The position numbers were made by a program, and so were the translations under genes. From positions 1 to 64,000 of the forward strand of contig CAIMHT010000004.1 in NCBI GenBank assembly GCA_903840935.1: a stretch of 64,000 bases of DNA, written 5' to 3'. Positions 35,577 through 45,692 of this stretch are shown piece by piece. The stretch comes from an uncultured Chlorobiaceae bacterium. Its GTDB lineage: Bacteria; Bacteroidota; Chlorobiia; Chlorobiales; Chlorobiaceae. Each line of letters opens with the position of its first letter. Position 1 is the stretch's first letter. A model generated the notes under the pieces. It did no database searches and was not told where the DNA came from. It was given only the letters and a program-made list of their open reading frames with translations.

Positions 35577-36515
35577 ATGTTACACTTAAAGATTTGCCTG
35601 GTATGTAGTTCTCGTTTGCCGGCAAATAAATATGGCGGCACTGAACGTATTGTTGAATGGCTCATTCTGGAGTTTTTAAAAATGGGTCACACTCTGGTAT
35701 TGGTTGCGCCAAAAGGAACCCATATTCAAGGGGTAAATTGTATCCCTGCCAATAATGCCGAAGAGGCATTGATGTCGATTCCAAAAGATGTTGATATCGT
35801 TCATTTTCATGGCTGGCCACCGGTAGATGATTTTGAAATACCCTGGCTTTATACTTTGCATGGCAATGCATCAGACATTTCAACATTACCAGTAAATACA
35901 GTATGTATTAGTGCTAACCACGCAGCAAGACATCAGAAAAAAACATTTATATACAACGGAGTTAATCCTGATGAGTTTATTTATAGAGAGCAAAAACAAG
36001 ATTATCTGCTTTTTTTTTCAATGATCAGAAGAAAAGTAAAAGGGGCGAGCCGAGCATTAAAAATTGTACAAAAATATAAAGCACCGGCTGTTTTTGCTGG
36101 AGGCTCTCGAATAGATTTGATAAAAGGCGGCGGGTTGTTTAATAGTTTTCATCCGCGAATAAAATTTGTGGGTAAAATTGGCGGACTTAAAAAAGCAGAA
36201 TACTTTGCAAGTGCAAAGGCGCTTCTTTTTCCCATTGACTGGGAGGAGCCATTTGGTCTTGTGTTGATTGAATCATTGCTGTCCGGTACGCCTGTAATCG
36301 CAACACCTCGAGGTTCAGTTCCGGAACTTATTAATACAGATGTAGGAGCGTTATTTACCAAAGACGAAGCATTTCCGGAGGCACTTGAAAAAGCTCTTTC
36401 ATGCTCTCCGAAAAATTGCCGTGATTGGGCTATAGATAATTTTTCTTCTGCTGTTTGTGCTGCAAATTATTTGAATCTTTATGATCAAATAATAAGTGGA
36501 GAAAATGTTTTTTGA
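35577..36515 (+). CDS. Family 4 glycosyltransferase
   Basis: A 312-residue GT-B enzyme. ICLVCSSRLPANKYGGTERI at the start gives the N-terminal Gly-rich acceptor motif; WEEPFGLVLIESLLSGTPVI near residue 220 is the nucleotide-sugar EX7E motif of GT4. The middle part is shorter than usual. No membrane segment is seen. Its AT-rich codon use differs from the genes before 35.5 kb and matches the next two genes. Confidence 0.8.
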   Translation: MLHLKICLVCSSRLPANKYGGTERIVEWLILEFLKMGHTLVLVAPKGTHIQGVNCIPANNAEEALMSIPKDVDIVHFHGWPPVDDFEIPWLYTLHGNASDISTLPVNTVCISANHAARHQKKTFIYNGVNPDEFIYREQKQDYLLFFSMIRRKVKGASRALKIVQKYKAPAVFAGGSRIDLIKGGGLFNSFHPRIKFVGKIGGLKKAEYFASAKALLFPIDWEEPFGLVLIESLLSGTPVIATPRGSVPELINTDVGALFTKDEAFPEALEKALSCSPKNCRDWAIDNFSSAVCAANYLNLYDQIISGENVF

Positions 36516-36591
36516 TTGCTCAATCAATATGTATTTTTTTTGAGATTTAATCGGTTTTCCTGTGTTATAATTTTTGCTAATTTATCGTTCT

Positions 36592-37383
36592 ATGAATATA
36601 TCTATCAAAAAATTATTTCACAGGGAGCCGGGCCTGAATGAAAAACTTGTCAGGTTTATTTTAAAATATAAAGACAAGCCTATTCCTCTGCGTGAATCTG
36701 TATTTAAACCTGAAATTTTAATCCCCTGTTATAATCATGGCAGGTATCTTCCTGGTCTTTTAAACAATGTGTATGAAATAAAATTGCCAATTACAATTAT
36801 TAATGATAACTCTGATGATAATACCGAAGATGTTATTATGAATCTTAAACAAAGGTATTCGTTTAAGTATATAAAAAATTCTGAAAATCTTTTACAGTCA
36901 GGCTCACTGAATAGAGCGATAGCGGCATCGGATAATAATATGTTTATTGTCGTTAATGCTGATGACTTATTAGTTCCGAAATGGGTTGATTATGCTGTGA
37001 AATCATTTGAATTTAGTGATATACGTATGCTTGGCGGAGGTAATGTCTCTTTTAAAAATGTATTGTTTGAGACAGAATTAATCGTTTCTGAAATGATAAA
37101 ATCAATAGAGTATTTGCCATCAAGTCCGTTCAGGGTTTATGGGCCTGAAGATGCGATAAATTTTAGCACGGATAATGCAATTGACATGACAATGAGTGGC
37201 TGCACTTTTTTGAAATCGGCATGGGAATTTGTTGATGGATTTTATTCTCGCAATGCACGTGTAAGTATCCATGATGATAGAGACTTCCAGATGCGCGTTT
37301 GTTCATTTTTTAATATTGGTATCAGCTCGGAAATTTGTGCTTTTTGGAGAAGCGATTCTTCTCATGGAATGGGTGTTCTATAG
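36592..37383 (+). CDS. Family 2 glycosyltransferase
   Basis: A 263-residue GT2. KPEILIPCYNHGRYLPGLL, ITIINDNSDDNTEDV and FIVVNADDLLVPKWV carry the GT-A motifs. It starts at ATG 36592; the track uses an upstream TTG at 36574. Strongly AT-rich, with many ATA and TTA codons. Sugar unknown. It lies between two GT4 genes. Confidence 0.8.
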   Translation: MNISIKKLFHREPGLNEKLVRFILKYKDKPIPLRESVFKPEILIPCYNHGRYLPGLLNNVYEIKLPITIINDNSDDNTEDVIMNLKQRYSFKYIKNSENLLQSGSLNRAIAASDNNMFIVVNADDLLVPKWVDYAVKSFEFSDIRMLGGGNVSFKNVLFETELIVSEMIKSIEYLPSSPFRVYGPEDAINFSTDNAIDMTMSGCTFLKSAWEFVDGFYSRNARVSIHDDRDFQMRVCSFFNIGISSEICAFWRSDSSHGMGVL

Positions 37384-37441
37384 TAGAATTGAAAAAAATT
37401 GATTTGTATTTATTTATTTGCAATAAGTTGCATGGTATATA

Positions 37442-38674
37442 ATGAAAAAAAAAGTGTTGGTTATACCTTCCTGGTATCCAAATGAAACTGATAAAATAAA
37501 TGGTTCGTTTTTTCAGGAACAGGCTTTATTAATGTCTGAAGAGTTTGATGTAAAAGTTCTTTTTGTCGATTTTTCACGACCGCCATATCAGGGGTGTTTG
37601 GATAGTGGATTTCTTGAGGCTTTTCGCGCGTTTGTTGAACCATTTATTTTAAAAAGAAAAAAGATAAAATTACCAAATGATAAAATATTCCAAAATCCAC
37701 CGTTGATTTTTTACTCTGCTCCCCTATTGCACCTGACAATAAAAGGACTCCTTGCGCGAAAACTGGATGTATACCTTGATGTTTTTCAACATCTTCGAAA
37801 TACAGGATGGGTGCCTGATATCATTCATGCTCACTCAGTGAATATTGGTGGACTTGTTGCGCATCGAATAAAAGAAAAATATAAAATCCCTTATGTTATT
37901 ACTGAACATATGCCATTTGCTTTGTGTAACTATTCGCGACGTATAAGGGCTGATGTTAAAAAATCATTTGAAGATGCTGATCGCGTGTTGTCGCTTAGTT
38001 CTGACAAGGTTCGACAAATTGGAATGAGCGGAATAGAGATTGAACCCAACATTGTTTATAATTATGTTGATGAAAGTGTCTTTAATAAAGTATGCAATAA
38101 ATACCAACCGGGTGAACAACTTTCTATTGTTAGTATTGGCGCAGCGTCATTCCTGAAAGATCATATAACCATGCTCCGTGCTGTTAAAATTCTTAAGGAA
38201 TCTGGAATCCCTTTCAAACTCATGTTGATAGGGCTTAAGGTATGGGGTAATGATGATACCTATCGAGCTATTCTTGACTTTATAAAAAAAAATGATTTGA
38301 GTGAATATATCTTGATTGTTGATAAAGTCGATCGATCCGAGATTCCGAATTATCTCAGCATAAATAACGTTTTTCTGATTACCAGTATTGCGGAGGGATT
38401 GCCGGTTTCAGTCCTGGAAGCTATGGCTTCAGGATTGACCGTTGTTGCTACACGACATGGTGGTACAGAGGATGTAATGTCAGAGGATACTGGATATATC
38501 GTCGAAATAAAACACTATCGTAAAATAGCAGAGATACTTATTGGAATCTATAATGGTAAAAAGCTGTTTGATCCATTAACTATTCGTAAACATATTGTTT
38601 CGGTTTGTGGCGCAAATGCTTTTTCATTGCGGATGTCAGCCCACTACAATAGTGTCATTAATAATCAACGGTGA
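37442..38674 (+). CDS. Family 4 glycosyltransferase
   Basis: A 410-residue GT-B enzyme. VLVIPSWYPNETDKINGSFF at the start, a middle section IIHAHSVNIGGLVAHRIKEK, and the donor site EGLPVSVLEAMASGLTVVAT identify GT4. It is close in layout to enzymes making O-antigen and capsule. AT-rich like its neighbours. It should act on the same glycan as the following fdt genes' product, but the order of sugars is not known. Confidence 0.85.
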   Translation: MKKKVLVIPSWYPNETDKINGSFFQEQALLMSEEFDVKVLFVDFSRPPYQGCLDSGFLEAFRAFVEPFILKRKKIKLPNDKIFQNPPLIFYSAPLLHLTIKGLLARKLDVYLDVFQHLRNTGWVPDIIHAHSVNIGGLVAHRIKEKYKIPYVITEHMPFALCNYSRRIRADVKKSFEDADRVLSLSSDKVRQIGMSGIEIEPNIVYNYVDESVFNKVCNKYQPGEQLSIVSIGAASFLKDHITMLRAVKILKESGIPFKLMLIGLKVWGNDDTYRAILDFIKKNDLSEYILIVDKVDRSEIPNYLSINNVFLITSIAEGLPVSVLEAMASGLTVVATRHGGTEDVMSEDTGYIVEIKHYRKIAEILIGIYNGKKLFDPLTIRKHIVSVCGANAFSLRMSAHYNSVINNQR

Positions 38675-38729
38675 TTTTTAGTCGCAAATAAAACTATTTT
38701 ATTATAATAATATTATATTGAGGCTTTTC

Positions 38730-39200
38730 ATGAGCTTTTTCGTGGATGATTTGGCTGATGTCAAAACAACTAAAATAGGGCAGGATTCACGGATTTGGCA
38801 GTACACAGTGATTCTGCCTGGTGCTGAAATTGGACAGTGCTGCAATATATGTTCTCACTGCTTTATCGAAAATAATGTTATTATTGGTGATCGGGTGACA
38901 GTGAAAGCAGGTGTTCAGATGTGGGATGGGGTTAGACTTGGTAATGATGTATTCGTTGGGCCTAATGTGACATTTACCAATGACAAATATCCAAAAAGTC
39001 GTAATTCTGAATATGCATGTTTGGAAACATGGGTTGAGGATGGTGCCGTAATTGGAGGCGGAGCAATAATATTGCCTGGTATTCGTATCGGAATTGGCGC
39101 TATTGTTGGCGCAGGTGCTGTGGTAACCAAAAATGTACTTCCTGGCTTAACCGTTGTCGGTAATCCCGCACGAGTCATGAAAAAAAGGTTAAAGAAATAA
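38730..39200 (+). CDS. fdtC: Left-handed beta-helix acetyltransferase, FdtC/WlbB-like
   Basis: A 156-residue protein made of hexapeptide repeats ([IV]GxGxxI type: IGDRVTVKAGVQMWDGV, IGGGAIILPGIRIGIGAIVGAG). Such trimeric enzymes acetylate nucleotide-linked amino sugars. Placed directly before fdtA and fdtB, it is expected to N-acetylate dTDP-3-amino-3,6-dideoxyhexose. The real start is ATG 38730 and not the TTG at 38718. The fdtC name depends on context; QdtC would be the name if the sugar is quinovosamine. Confidence 0.75.
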   Translation: MSFFVDDLADVKTTKIGQDSRIWQYTVILPGAEIGQCCNICSHCFIENNVIIGDRVTVKAGVQMWDGVRLGNDVFVGPNVTFTNDKYPKSRNSEYACLETWVEDGAVIGGGAIILPGIRIGIGAIVGAGAVVTKNVLPGLTVVGNPARVMKKRLKK

Positions 39201-39208
39201 ATAAAGAA

Positions 39209-39628
39209 ATGTTATACAGTCTTGATTTATGTCGATATATTGACCTTCCTAAAATTCAGGATACCCGGGGTAATCTTACGTTTATTGAAGGCAATAACCA
39301 TATTCCATTTAACATTCAGAGAGTTTACTATCTCTATGATGTTCCTGGAGGAGCAGAGCGTGGTGGGCATGCACATAAAGCATTGCATCAGTTGATTATC
39401 GCTATGTCTGGCAGTTTCGATGTCGTACTTGATGATGGCAAGGAGAAAAAGCGTTTCCACCTGAACCGCTCTTACAATGGACTGTACGTATGCCCAATGA
39501 TCTGGAGGGAACTTGACAATTTTTCATCAGGCTCGGTTTGTATGGTTCTGGCGTCGAACACCTATGATGAGGATGATTACTATCGCGACTACAACGATTA
39601 CCTGGTTACGTTAGGTGCAAAGATATGA
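39209..39628 (+). CDS. fdtA: dTDP-4-dehydro-6-deoxyglucose ketoisomerase, FdtA/QdtA-like
   Basis: A 139-residue cupin of the WxcM-C family. [20 protein letters not shown] has the His residues of the cupin site and [10 protein letters not shown]-type ([12 protein letters not shown]) opening motif. FdtA and QdtA convert dTDP-4-keto-6-deoxyglucose to the 3-keto isomer, with different stereochemistry at C4, so the exact product (galacto or gluco) cannot be told by eye. The stop overlaps the fdtB start by four bases. Confidence 0.85.
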   Translation: MLYSLDLCRYIDLPKIQDTRGNLTFIEGNNHIPFNIQRVYYLYDVPGGAERGGHAHKALHQLIIAMSGSFDVVLDDGKEKKRFHLNRSYNGLYVCPMIWRELDNFSSGSVCMVLASNTYDEDDYYRDYNDYLVTLGAKI

Positions 39629-40722
39629 AGGTTCCATTTCTTGATTTACATGCTCAATATCTTGAGATCAAGGATGAGTTCGATGCGGCTTATGCTCGTG
39701 TGATGGACTCAGGTTGGTATATTCTCGGCAAAGAAGTTGAAGCATTCGAAGCAGAATTTGCGTCATATTGTCAGGTAAAACACTGTATCGGAGTCGGAAA
39801 TGGCCTTGATGCCTTGCAGCTTATTCTTCGTGCATCCGGTATCGGCAGTGGTGATGAGGTTATTGTTCCTGCCCATACCTATATTGCAACTTGGCTTGCC
39901 GTAACTTATTCAGGCGCTAAACCGGTACCGGTAGAACCTGATGAGCATACCAATAATATCGATTCCTCTTGTATTGAAAGCGCGATTACTGCGCGCACCA
40001 GGGCCATCATGCCGGTACATCTCTATGGTCAACCTGCAGATATGGATAGCATTAACGAAATCGCGGTACGTTATGGGCTAAAAGTTTTTGAAGATGCTGC
40101 GCAGGCTCATGGAGCAAAATATAAAGGACAGAGAACAGGAGGTTTAGCAGATGCCGCTGGGTTCAGTTTTTATCCCGGTAAAAACCTTGGGGCGTTTGGT
40201 GATGGCGGTGCTGTAACGACCAACGACGATGTTCTTGCTGAAAAAATAAGGATGTTGGGGAATTATGGATCACGAATCAAGTATCATAATAACGTAAAAG
40301 GTTTCAATTCCCGTCTTGATGAATTGCAGGCGGCGATGCTGCGAGTAAAGCTGAGAAGGCTTGATGAGTGGAATGCGCGACGCAAACGGGCAGCTACGCA
40401 ATATCTTGATCAGTTTAAGACAGAAACCGATATTGTTCTTCCTGTTGTTCCTTCGTGGGTTGAGCCTGTGTGGCATTTGTTTGTTATAAAATCTCCACAT
40501 CGAAATGAACTTCAAAAGCATTTGGCTGAGGCTGGCGTTGGCACCATGCTTCATTATCCCATACCGCCTCATTTGCAGGATGCTTATGCCGAGTCAGGTT
40601 ATAGAGTGGGAGCCTTCCCGATTGCCGAGAAAATAAGTCAGAATGTGTTGAGTTTGCCTATGGGCCCACATCTTGCAAAAAGACAACAGCAATTAGTTGT
40701 TAATACGTTGAAAGAAGTTTGA
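39625..40722 (+). CDS. fdtB: dTDP-3-dehydro-6-deoxyhexose aminotransferase, FdtB/QdtB-like
   Basis: A 365-residue DegT/DnrJ/EryC1 PLP enzyme. [19 protein letters not shown] opens the family; the cofactor Lys is in [18 protein letters not shown]. It aminates the 3-keto sugar made by FdtA to give dTDP-Fuc3N or dTDP-Qui3N, which FdtC then acetylates. The dTDP-glucose genes rmlA and rmlB are not in the window and must lie elsewhere. The 3' end overlaps the end of the opposite-strand GT9 pseudogene by 23 bases. Confidence 0.9.
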   Translation: MKVPFLDLHAQYLEIKDEFDAAYARVMDSGWYILGKEVEAFEAEFASYCQVKHCIGVGNGLDALQLILRASGIGSGDEVIVPAHTYIATWLAVTYSGAKPVPVEPDEHTNNIDSSCIESAITARTRAIMPVHLYGQPADMDSINEIAVRYGLKVFEDAAQAHGAKYKGQRTGGLADAAGFSFYPGKNLGAFGDGGAVTTNDDVLAEKIRMLGNYGSRIKYHNNVKGFNSRLDELQAAMLRVKLRRLDEWNARRKRAATQYLDQFKTETDIVLPVVPSWVEPVWHLFVIKSPHRNELQKHLAEAGVGTMLHYPIPPHLQDAYAESGYRVGAFPIAEKISQNVLSLPMGPHLAKRQQQLVVNTLKEV

Positions 40723-41906
40723 CTTGGGAGGCGTTGTTGACAGACAGGCTTGCAAGCATCCTGCCAAGGGCAGCCGTTACGACTTCGTTTTCGATGTCAA
40801 CGACACTGGGGGTTGGAGAAACGATGACTTCCTGCAATGTGCTCAAAGGGGAGAATTCTTTGCTGTCAGCCGGGTTGTGCCGGTAAAGAGCCACCAATGG
40901 GGTATCGGAGCATGCGGCGATATGTACCAGTGACGTGTCGGGGGTGATGAGAAGCTTAAGCTTTTTGACGATTTGCCAGACTTCATAAAGGTTTTGTGTG
41001 TGTGGGGAGGGCAGGACGTTGCCGTGCGGGTTCTCAAGTGTTCTTTTTTCGGCAATTTCTCCGGGCGCAGAAAAGATGACAAATCGCTCTTCGGGGAAGC
41101 TTCTGATGAGTTCGGCCCACTGTTCAAATGTCCGATGTCCACCGGGGGTACCGGCGCTGATATTGATGCCTGTGTATAATCCCGTCGGAAGCGCCTCGAG
41201 GAATGTGGCGATTTCATTTGAAACTGGCATTTGTGGTATGTATGGTTGGGCATGTTGATGCGGGGAGTTACTGATTGCCCCCCATGAGCGCGAGGTTTCT
41301 TGTCGATTCATGAGCGCCAGGCCCGAGGTCAATGATGTGGTTATAGAGCGCTTCGTGCCGGGTGTTACGATGACCGACCTTGTATTTCGCCCTGATGATC
41401 AGTGACTGAATGTGAAAATGGGTTGATGGATGGTTTTTCGGGTTGAACAAAATATCGAACTTTTTGGGAAAGAACTCGAAAAGGTACCTTTTCAGATCCC
41501 GTTTGGCATGATAGACGCCGCTGATATTGGTGTCGGCGTTGAAAAAATCAAAAATGATCCGGGAGAAGGCGACAATAGAGATGGAGACCTCCGGATATGT
41601 TTGTCGGAGTGTGGCGATGAGGGGGGTTAGCATGATGGCATCTCCGTACCGCTCTCTTGCAAGAATGACGATGCTCTTGGGCTGGCCATGATAGAGAGTG
41701 GCTGGTTTTCTGCGTTTACCCATAACCTTTGCGTTTGACAATATTTTTTTTGCGAATCTGAACGGTATATTCTTCGAGACCTCGCTCAGTGTTCGGGGAG
41801 AATTCAAGGGCTGTCGTCCCGGCAACATATTTAAAAGCTGATTTTTTTTGATACATCTGCCTTTCTGCTCGTTTATCCCTTGTTCAATTCCTGTCTGTTT
41901 GATCAA
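40700..41906 (-). pseudogene. Family 9 glycosyltransferase broken by a +1 frameshift in a G6 run
   Basis: Two minus-strand ORFs, 41906-41268 and 41332-40700, together make one GT9 (WaaQ/WaaF-like) protein. The first half has IVILARERYGDAIMLTPLIATL and the second has NISAGTPGGHRTFEQWAELI, LLITPDTSLVHIAACSDTPLVALY. They meet at a run of six G residues (minus strand) at 41278-41283, in ATGGGGGGCAATC. Removing one G joins LALMG to AISNSPH. The first ORF could start at ATG 41828 or further upstream. It may be phase-variable, a recent mutation or a sequencing error; without the change it encodes a full-length enzyme. Confidence 0.8.
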
Positions 41907-41975
41907 TACTGAATTTAACGACAGGAAGACAAGGTATCAAATTCTCAAAGATTTCATTGTAACGTATAATTTTCA

Positions 41976-42908
41976 ATGCAGAAGTTTTTTTCTTCCGATC
42001 TTTTTGCTTTGCAGCGTCCCTCTTTTATGGCCAATACGCTCTATTTGATTGCCATCATGCTGCTCTATCCACTTGTCGGTGGAGTGCTTTTGTCTTTTGT
42101 CAGCGGCGGGAGTGGAGCGGCGTTTTCGTTGTCAACCATTGAGAGGAGCCAGCTCTCTTCTATTCGACTGATTCAGGCCATGGGGCAGATTCTTGTGCTT
42201 GCCCTTCCCGTTCTTCTGCTTGCAGGCTGGCATACGGGCCGGAAAAATCCCTTTGCCCCACAGAGTCTTGCTTTTTTGGGGATAGGGAAGCCGATTGATT
42301 TTGGTATGGCGGCACTGGCGGTTGGAGGTATTTTTTTGCTTCAGCCGTTACTGTATACCATCACCGCAGCTCAGGATAACTATCTCTGGCCGGCTCTTGG
42401 CTCTGCCGGAGCGGAAGTGGTTCGCCAGCGTGATCTGATGGAATCGTTCATCCGGCAACTTGCCCAGGCCGGCTCAGTTTCGGAATATTTGTCGGTTGCC
42501 GTTGTTTTTGCCGTCACTCCTGCCCTCTGTGAGGAGCTTTTTTTTAGGGGCTATATTCAGCAAAATTACTCCCGCTCAATCTCTTCTGGCAATGCAGTGG
42601 TGCTGACCGGCTTTATTTTTGCACTCTTTCATTTGAGCGCGGCAAATCTTTTGCCTCTTGCCTTGCTTGGGTGGTATATTGGCTATATTTACGCTTCGGC
42701 GGGTAATCTGGCAATTTCTTTTCTTGTTCATTTTGTGAATAACCTGGCGGCGTTGCTCTTTCTTTTTGTTACCGAAGGGGGAAATCTTGAGTGCCCTGTG
42801 GAGTCAAAGGCTCTTCTTGGTGCGCCGTGGTGGTGGCTTGTTGTTGCTGGAAGTATATTGTTGTTTATAATGGTCCTCCGGCGGCTTTTGGCTGTGCTGC
42901 AGAGATGA
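41976..42908 (+). CDS. CPBP-family intramembrane metalloprotease (CAAX protease-like)
   Basis: A 310-residue membrane protein with about eight helices. The CPBP (Abi) motifs are all present: CEELFFRGYI (EExxxR), GFIFALFHLSAANLLP (FxxxH) and LVHFVNNLAALL (HxxxN). The family includes bacteriocin-immunity and CAAX-type proteases; the substrate here is not known. It is divergent from the broken GT9 gene and overlaps by a few bases with ORFs leading to cdsA. Confidence 0.85.
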   Translation: MQKFFSSDLFALQRPSFMANTLYLIAIMLLYPLVGGVLLSFVSGGSGAAFSLSTIERSQLSSIRLIQAMGQILVLALPVLLLAGWHTGRKNPFAPQSLAFLGIGKPIDFGMAALAVGGIFLLQPLLYTITAAQDNYLWPALGSAGAEVVRQRDLMESFIRQLAQAGSVSEYLSVAVVFAVTPALCEELFFRGYIQQNYSRSISSGNAVVLTGFIFALFHLSAANLLPLALLGWYIGYIYASAGNLAISFLVHFVNNLAALLFLFVTEGGNLECPVESKALLGAPWWWLVVAGSILLFIMVLRRLLAVLQR

Positions 42909-42946
42909 TTTTCATGAAGATTGATCAGTTGTTGAAGAGAGGATGT

Positions 42947-43768
42947 ATGGGTAAACTTTTGAGCGTTAATTTATTGCAGCGGGTGCTTGTGGCTCTTGTG
43001 GGCATTCCTTTGTTGCTGTGGCTCATTGCTCTTGGAGGGGATGTTTTTTTTCTCTTTTTTTCTCTTTTGGCGCTTGTGGCTGTTTTTGAGTTTCATCGTC
43101 TTGCACGCCACAAGGCCAAGCCTCCGGCACTCTGGATTGTGCTGCTGATAACTGCGCTTTTTCAGGCCAACTTTTATAAGCAGGGGATGGAGGTGTGGGA
43201 GCTGTTGCTGGTTGTTGTGCTCGCCCTGCTTGTGATGGAGCTGTTTATGAAAGAGGGCTCTCCGCTGCTTAATTTGGGGGCGATTCTGCCCGGTTTGCTT
43301 TATGTCAATCTCTCTTTCGGCTCCCTGTTGCGGCTTCGTTTTTTTGAAGATGGTAAAGAGGGAGAGATAATGGTTTTTCTCATGTTTTTCTGTGTCTGGG
43401 CAGCCGATATTTTTGCCTACTTTGGCGGGAGTATCCTGGGCGGAAGGTTTATTCACCGCAAACTGTTCGAGCGCTTGAGTCCCCACAAGACATGGGAGGG
43501 ATTTGTGTCTGGCTTTGCAGGAAGCGTTGCCGCATCAGTGATCTACAGCAATTTTGTGCCGGAGTTGTCGTTGACCAAAGCGTTGTTGACCGGTCTTTTG
43601 ATAGGGCTGGCAAGTCCGGCTGGAGACCTCATTGAATCAATGTTTAAAAGGGATGCCGGGGTCAAAGACTCGTCACATCTGATTCCTGGTCACGGTGGAG
43701 TGCTTGACCGGTTCGATACCATCATGTTTGTCTCGCCATTTATCTATTTTATTACCGTCCATCTTTGA
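42947..43768 (+). CDS. cdsA: Phosphatidate cytidylyltransferase CdsA
   Basis: A 273-residue membrane enzyme that makes CDP-diacylglycerol from phosphatidate and CTP for phospholipid synthesis. The C-terminal signature SPHKTWEGFVSGFAGS followed by KRDAGVKDSSHLIPGHGGVLDRFDT is complete. About seven membrane helices. ATG 42947 follows a GAGAGGA ribosome site, so it is preferred over in-frame ATGs at 42905 and 42914. It probably shares transcription with the CPBP gene. Confidence 0.93.
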   Translation: MGKLLSVNLLQRVLVALVGIPLLLWLIALGGDVFFLFFSLLALVAVFEFHRLARHKAKPPALWIVLLITALFQANFYKQGMEVWELLLVVVLALLVMELFMKEGSPLLNLGAILPGLLYVNLSFGSLLRLRFFEDGKEGEIMVFLMFFCVWAADIFAYFGGSILGGRFIHRKLFERLSPHKTWEGFVSGFAGSVAASVIYSNFVPELSLTKALLTGLLIGLASPAGDLIESMFKRDAGVKDSSHLIPGHGGVLDRFDTIMFVSPFIYFITVHL

Positions 43769-43895
43769 ACTGGCTGAAGGGGCGTGTCTTGGTGGCGGCA
43801 GGGTTGGAAATGTTTTTTTATATTGATGGTCAAGAGTGTGCCGAGAGGGGCACCTTTCAACAGGCAGCAGTATTAAACCGTACGAGGTTGTCATC

Positions 43896-44366
43896 ATGAA
43901 AATTGAAGGCCTTCTTTCCGAAAATTGTATTGTTTTGAATCTTGACCTTGCCCTGAAAAGTGAGGTGATTGAAAAAATGCTCTTTATTGTGGCCGATCAC
44001 CCGGGTGTGATTGATATCGGGCGCCTCAGGGAGGATGTTTTCAGGCGTGAGCAGGATATGTCGACCGGTATCGGCAAAGGCTTGGCCCTGCCGCACGCAA
44101 AGAGTGGGGGAGTGATCAGGCCGGTTATGGCGCTTGCCATACTTCGCAACGCCATTAACTTTGATTCAATTGATGAAGAGCCGGTCAGAATTGTTTTTTT
44201 GTTGGCTACGCCTGAGGAGATGCTTTCGGAGCATTTGAAGCTGCTTGGTCGTATTACAAGGCTTGCAGGCCGCGATGATGTCCGCCAGAAGCTTCTTCTT
44301 GCAACCTCAACGGCGGAGGTTACTGAGCTTTTCAGGGAAGAAGAGAGGGATTTTCCGCAGATATAA
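43896..44366 (+). CDS. PTS EIIA-Ntr-like phosphocarrier protein
   Basis: A 156-residue PTS EIIA domain of the mannitol/nitrogen (PtsN) type. The phosphorylated His is in GIGKGLALPHAK; VRIVFLLATPEEMLSEHLKLL is the typical second half. No EIIB or EIIC is near, so it is probably a regulatory protein. Start at ATG 43896, within a longer ORF (GTG 43836). It lies 33 bases before hisS. Confidence 0.8.
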   Translation: MKIEGLLSENCIVLNLDLALKSEVIEKMLFIVADHPGVIDIGRLREDVFRREQDMSTGIGKGLALPHAKSGGVIRPVMALAILRNAINFDSIDEEPVRIVFLLATPEEMLSEHLKLLGRITRLAGRDDVRQKLLLATSTAEVTELFREEERDFPQI

Positions 44367-44399
44367 CAACATTTTTACCAGCAGGGGATCATTACAGTT

Positions 44400-45692
44400 A
44401 TGCCGCAGTACCAGGCAGTAAAGGGCACTCGGGATATTTTTCCCGAAGAGGCGGCCCGATGGAAATATGTAGAGGGAGTTGTTGACGCTCTTGCCTCCCT
44501 TTACGGCTTCAGCGAAATACGGATTCCGGTTTTTGAGTATACCGAGCTGTTCCGGCGAGGAATTGGTTCGACGACGGATATTGTCGGCAAGGAGATGTTC
44601 ACCTTTCAGCCCGACCCTAAAGGGCGCTCCCTGACGCTGCGTCCAGAGATGACGGCCGGTGTGATGAGGGCGGCGCTTCAGCATAATCTGCTCGCCTCTG
44701 CTCCTGTGCACAAGTTATACTACACGGGCGAACTTTTTCGCAAGGAGAGGCCGCAGGCAGGAAGGCAGCGTCAGTTCTCTCAGTTCGGGGCTGAACTGCT
44801 TGGTGTTTCCTCGCCGGCTGCGGTAGCCGAGGTTATAACCATGATGATGGAGGTTTTTCGTTCACTTGGTCTTCAGGGGCTCAAGCTCCGCATCAACAGT
44901 CTTGGCGACACCGATGACCGGCTTCGGTACCGGTGTGCGTTGCAGGACTATTTTTCTCCCTTTCACGATATTCTTGATGATGCATCGAAAGAGCGGCTCG
45001 AAAAAAATCCGCTGAGGATTCTTGATTCCAAAAATCCTGCTCTTCAGGAACTGATTGTCGGAGCTCCGAAGTTATACGATTATCTCAACCCGGCTTCGGT
45101 GCAGGATTTTGAGAAGGTGCTGTATTATCTTGATGAACGCAATATTGCGTACGAAATCGATTATCGTCTGGTTCGGGGGCTTGATTATTATTGCAATACA
45201 GCGTTTGAAGTGACCAGTTCAGAACTTGGTGCGCAGGATGCCATCGGTGGTGGAGGGCGTTACGATGGTCTTGCCCGTGAGCTTGGCAGTTCGGTGGATG
45301 TGGCGGCCTCGGGGTTTGCTGTGGGCATGGAGAGGCTTTTGATAACCATGGAAAAACAGGGGCTTTTTGATGCTCTCACTCCTCAGTGTCCGCTTGTTTA
45401 TGTTGTAGTGCAGCAGCAGGATCTTGCCGACCACGCTCTGCAGATTACCTGCCGATTGCGTAACGCGGCCATCAAGACGGAGATAGACCTGGCGGCAAGG
45501 AGCATGAAGGCGCAGATGAGGGAGGCCAACCGGATAAAGGCATCTTATGCGCTCTTTGTCGGTACGACGGAAAAGGCGACGGGGCTCTATGCACTGAAAA
45601 ATCTCTCCACTTCGGAGCAGACCATGCTCTCTCTGGAGGCTTTGCTTGAATTTCTGTGTGAACCGACTGCGAACGGGCAGTTGCAATCGTGA
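44400..45692 (+). CDS. hisS: Histidyl-tRNA synthetase
   Basis: A 430-residue class II aminoacyl-tRNA synthetase. Motif 1 (around [17 protein letters not shown]), motif 2 ([22 protein letters not shown]) and the histidine motifs [15 protein letters not shown] and GGGRYDGL are all present. The C-terminal HisS anticodon domain ([17 protein letters not shown]) is full length. It charges tRNA-His. The stop codon overlaps the next start by four bases. Confidence 0.95.
   Translation: MPQYQAVKGTRDIFPEEAARWKYVEGVVDALASLYGFSEIRIPVFEYTELFRRGIGSTTDIVGKEMFTFQPDPKGRSLTLRPEMTAGVMRAALQHNLLASAPVHKLYYTGELFRKERPQAGRQRQFSQFGAELLGVSSPAAVAEVITMMMEVFRSLGLQGLKLRINSLGDTDDRLRYRCALQDYFSPFHDILDDASKERLEKNPLRILDSKNPALQELIVGAPKLYDYLNPASVQDFEKVLYYLDERNIAYEIDYRLVRGLDYYCNTAFEVTSSELGAQDAIGGGGRYDGLARELGSSVDVAASGFAVGMERLLITMEKQGLFDALTPQCPLVYVVVQQQDLADHALQITCRLRNAAIKTEIDLAARSMKAQMREANRIKASYALFVGTTEKATGLYALKNLSTSEQTMLSLEALLEFLCEPTANGQLQS

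Noticed and set aside
38704-38722. TAATAATATTATATTGA occurring also before rpsO (near 53468)
   Set aside because: Short AT-rich words recur by chance; possible -10 regions but no further shared signal.
43836-43866. GTGCC...GGCAC hairpin before the EIIA gene as a terminator
   Set aside because: The stem is short and no T run follows.
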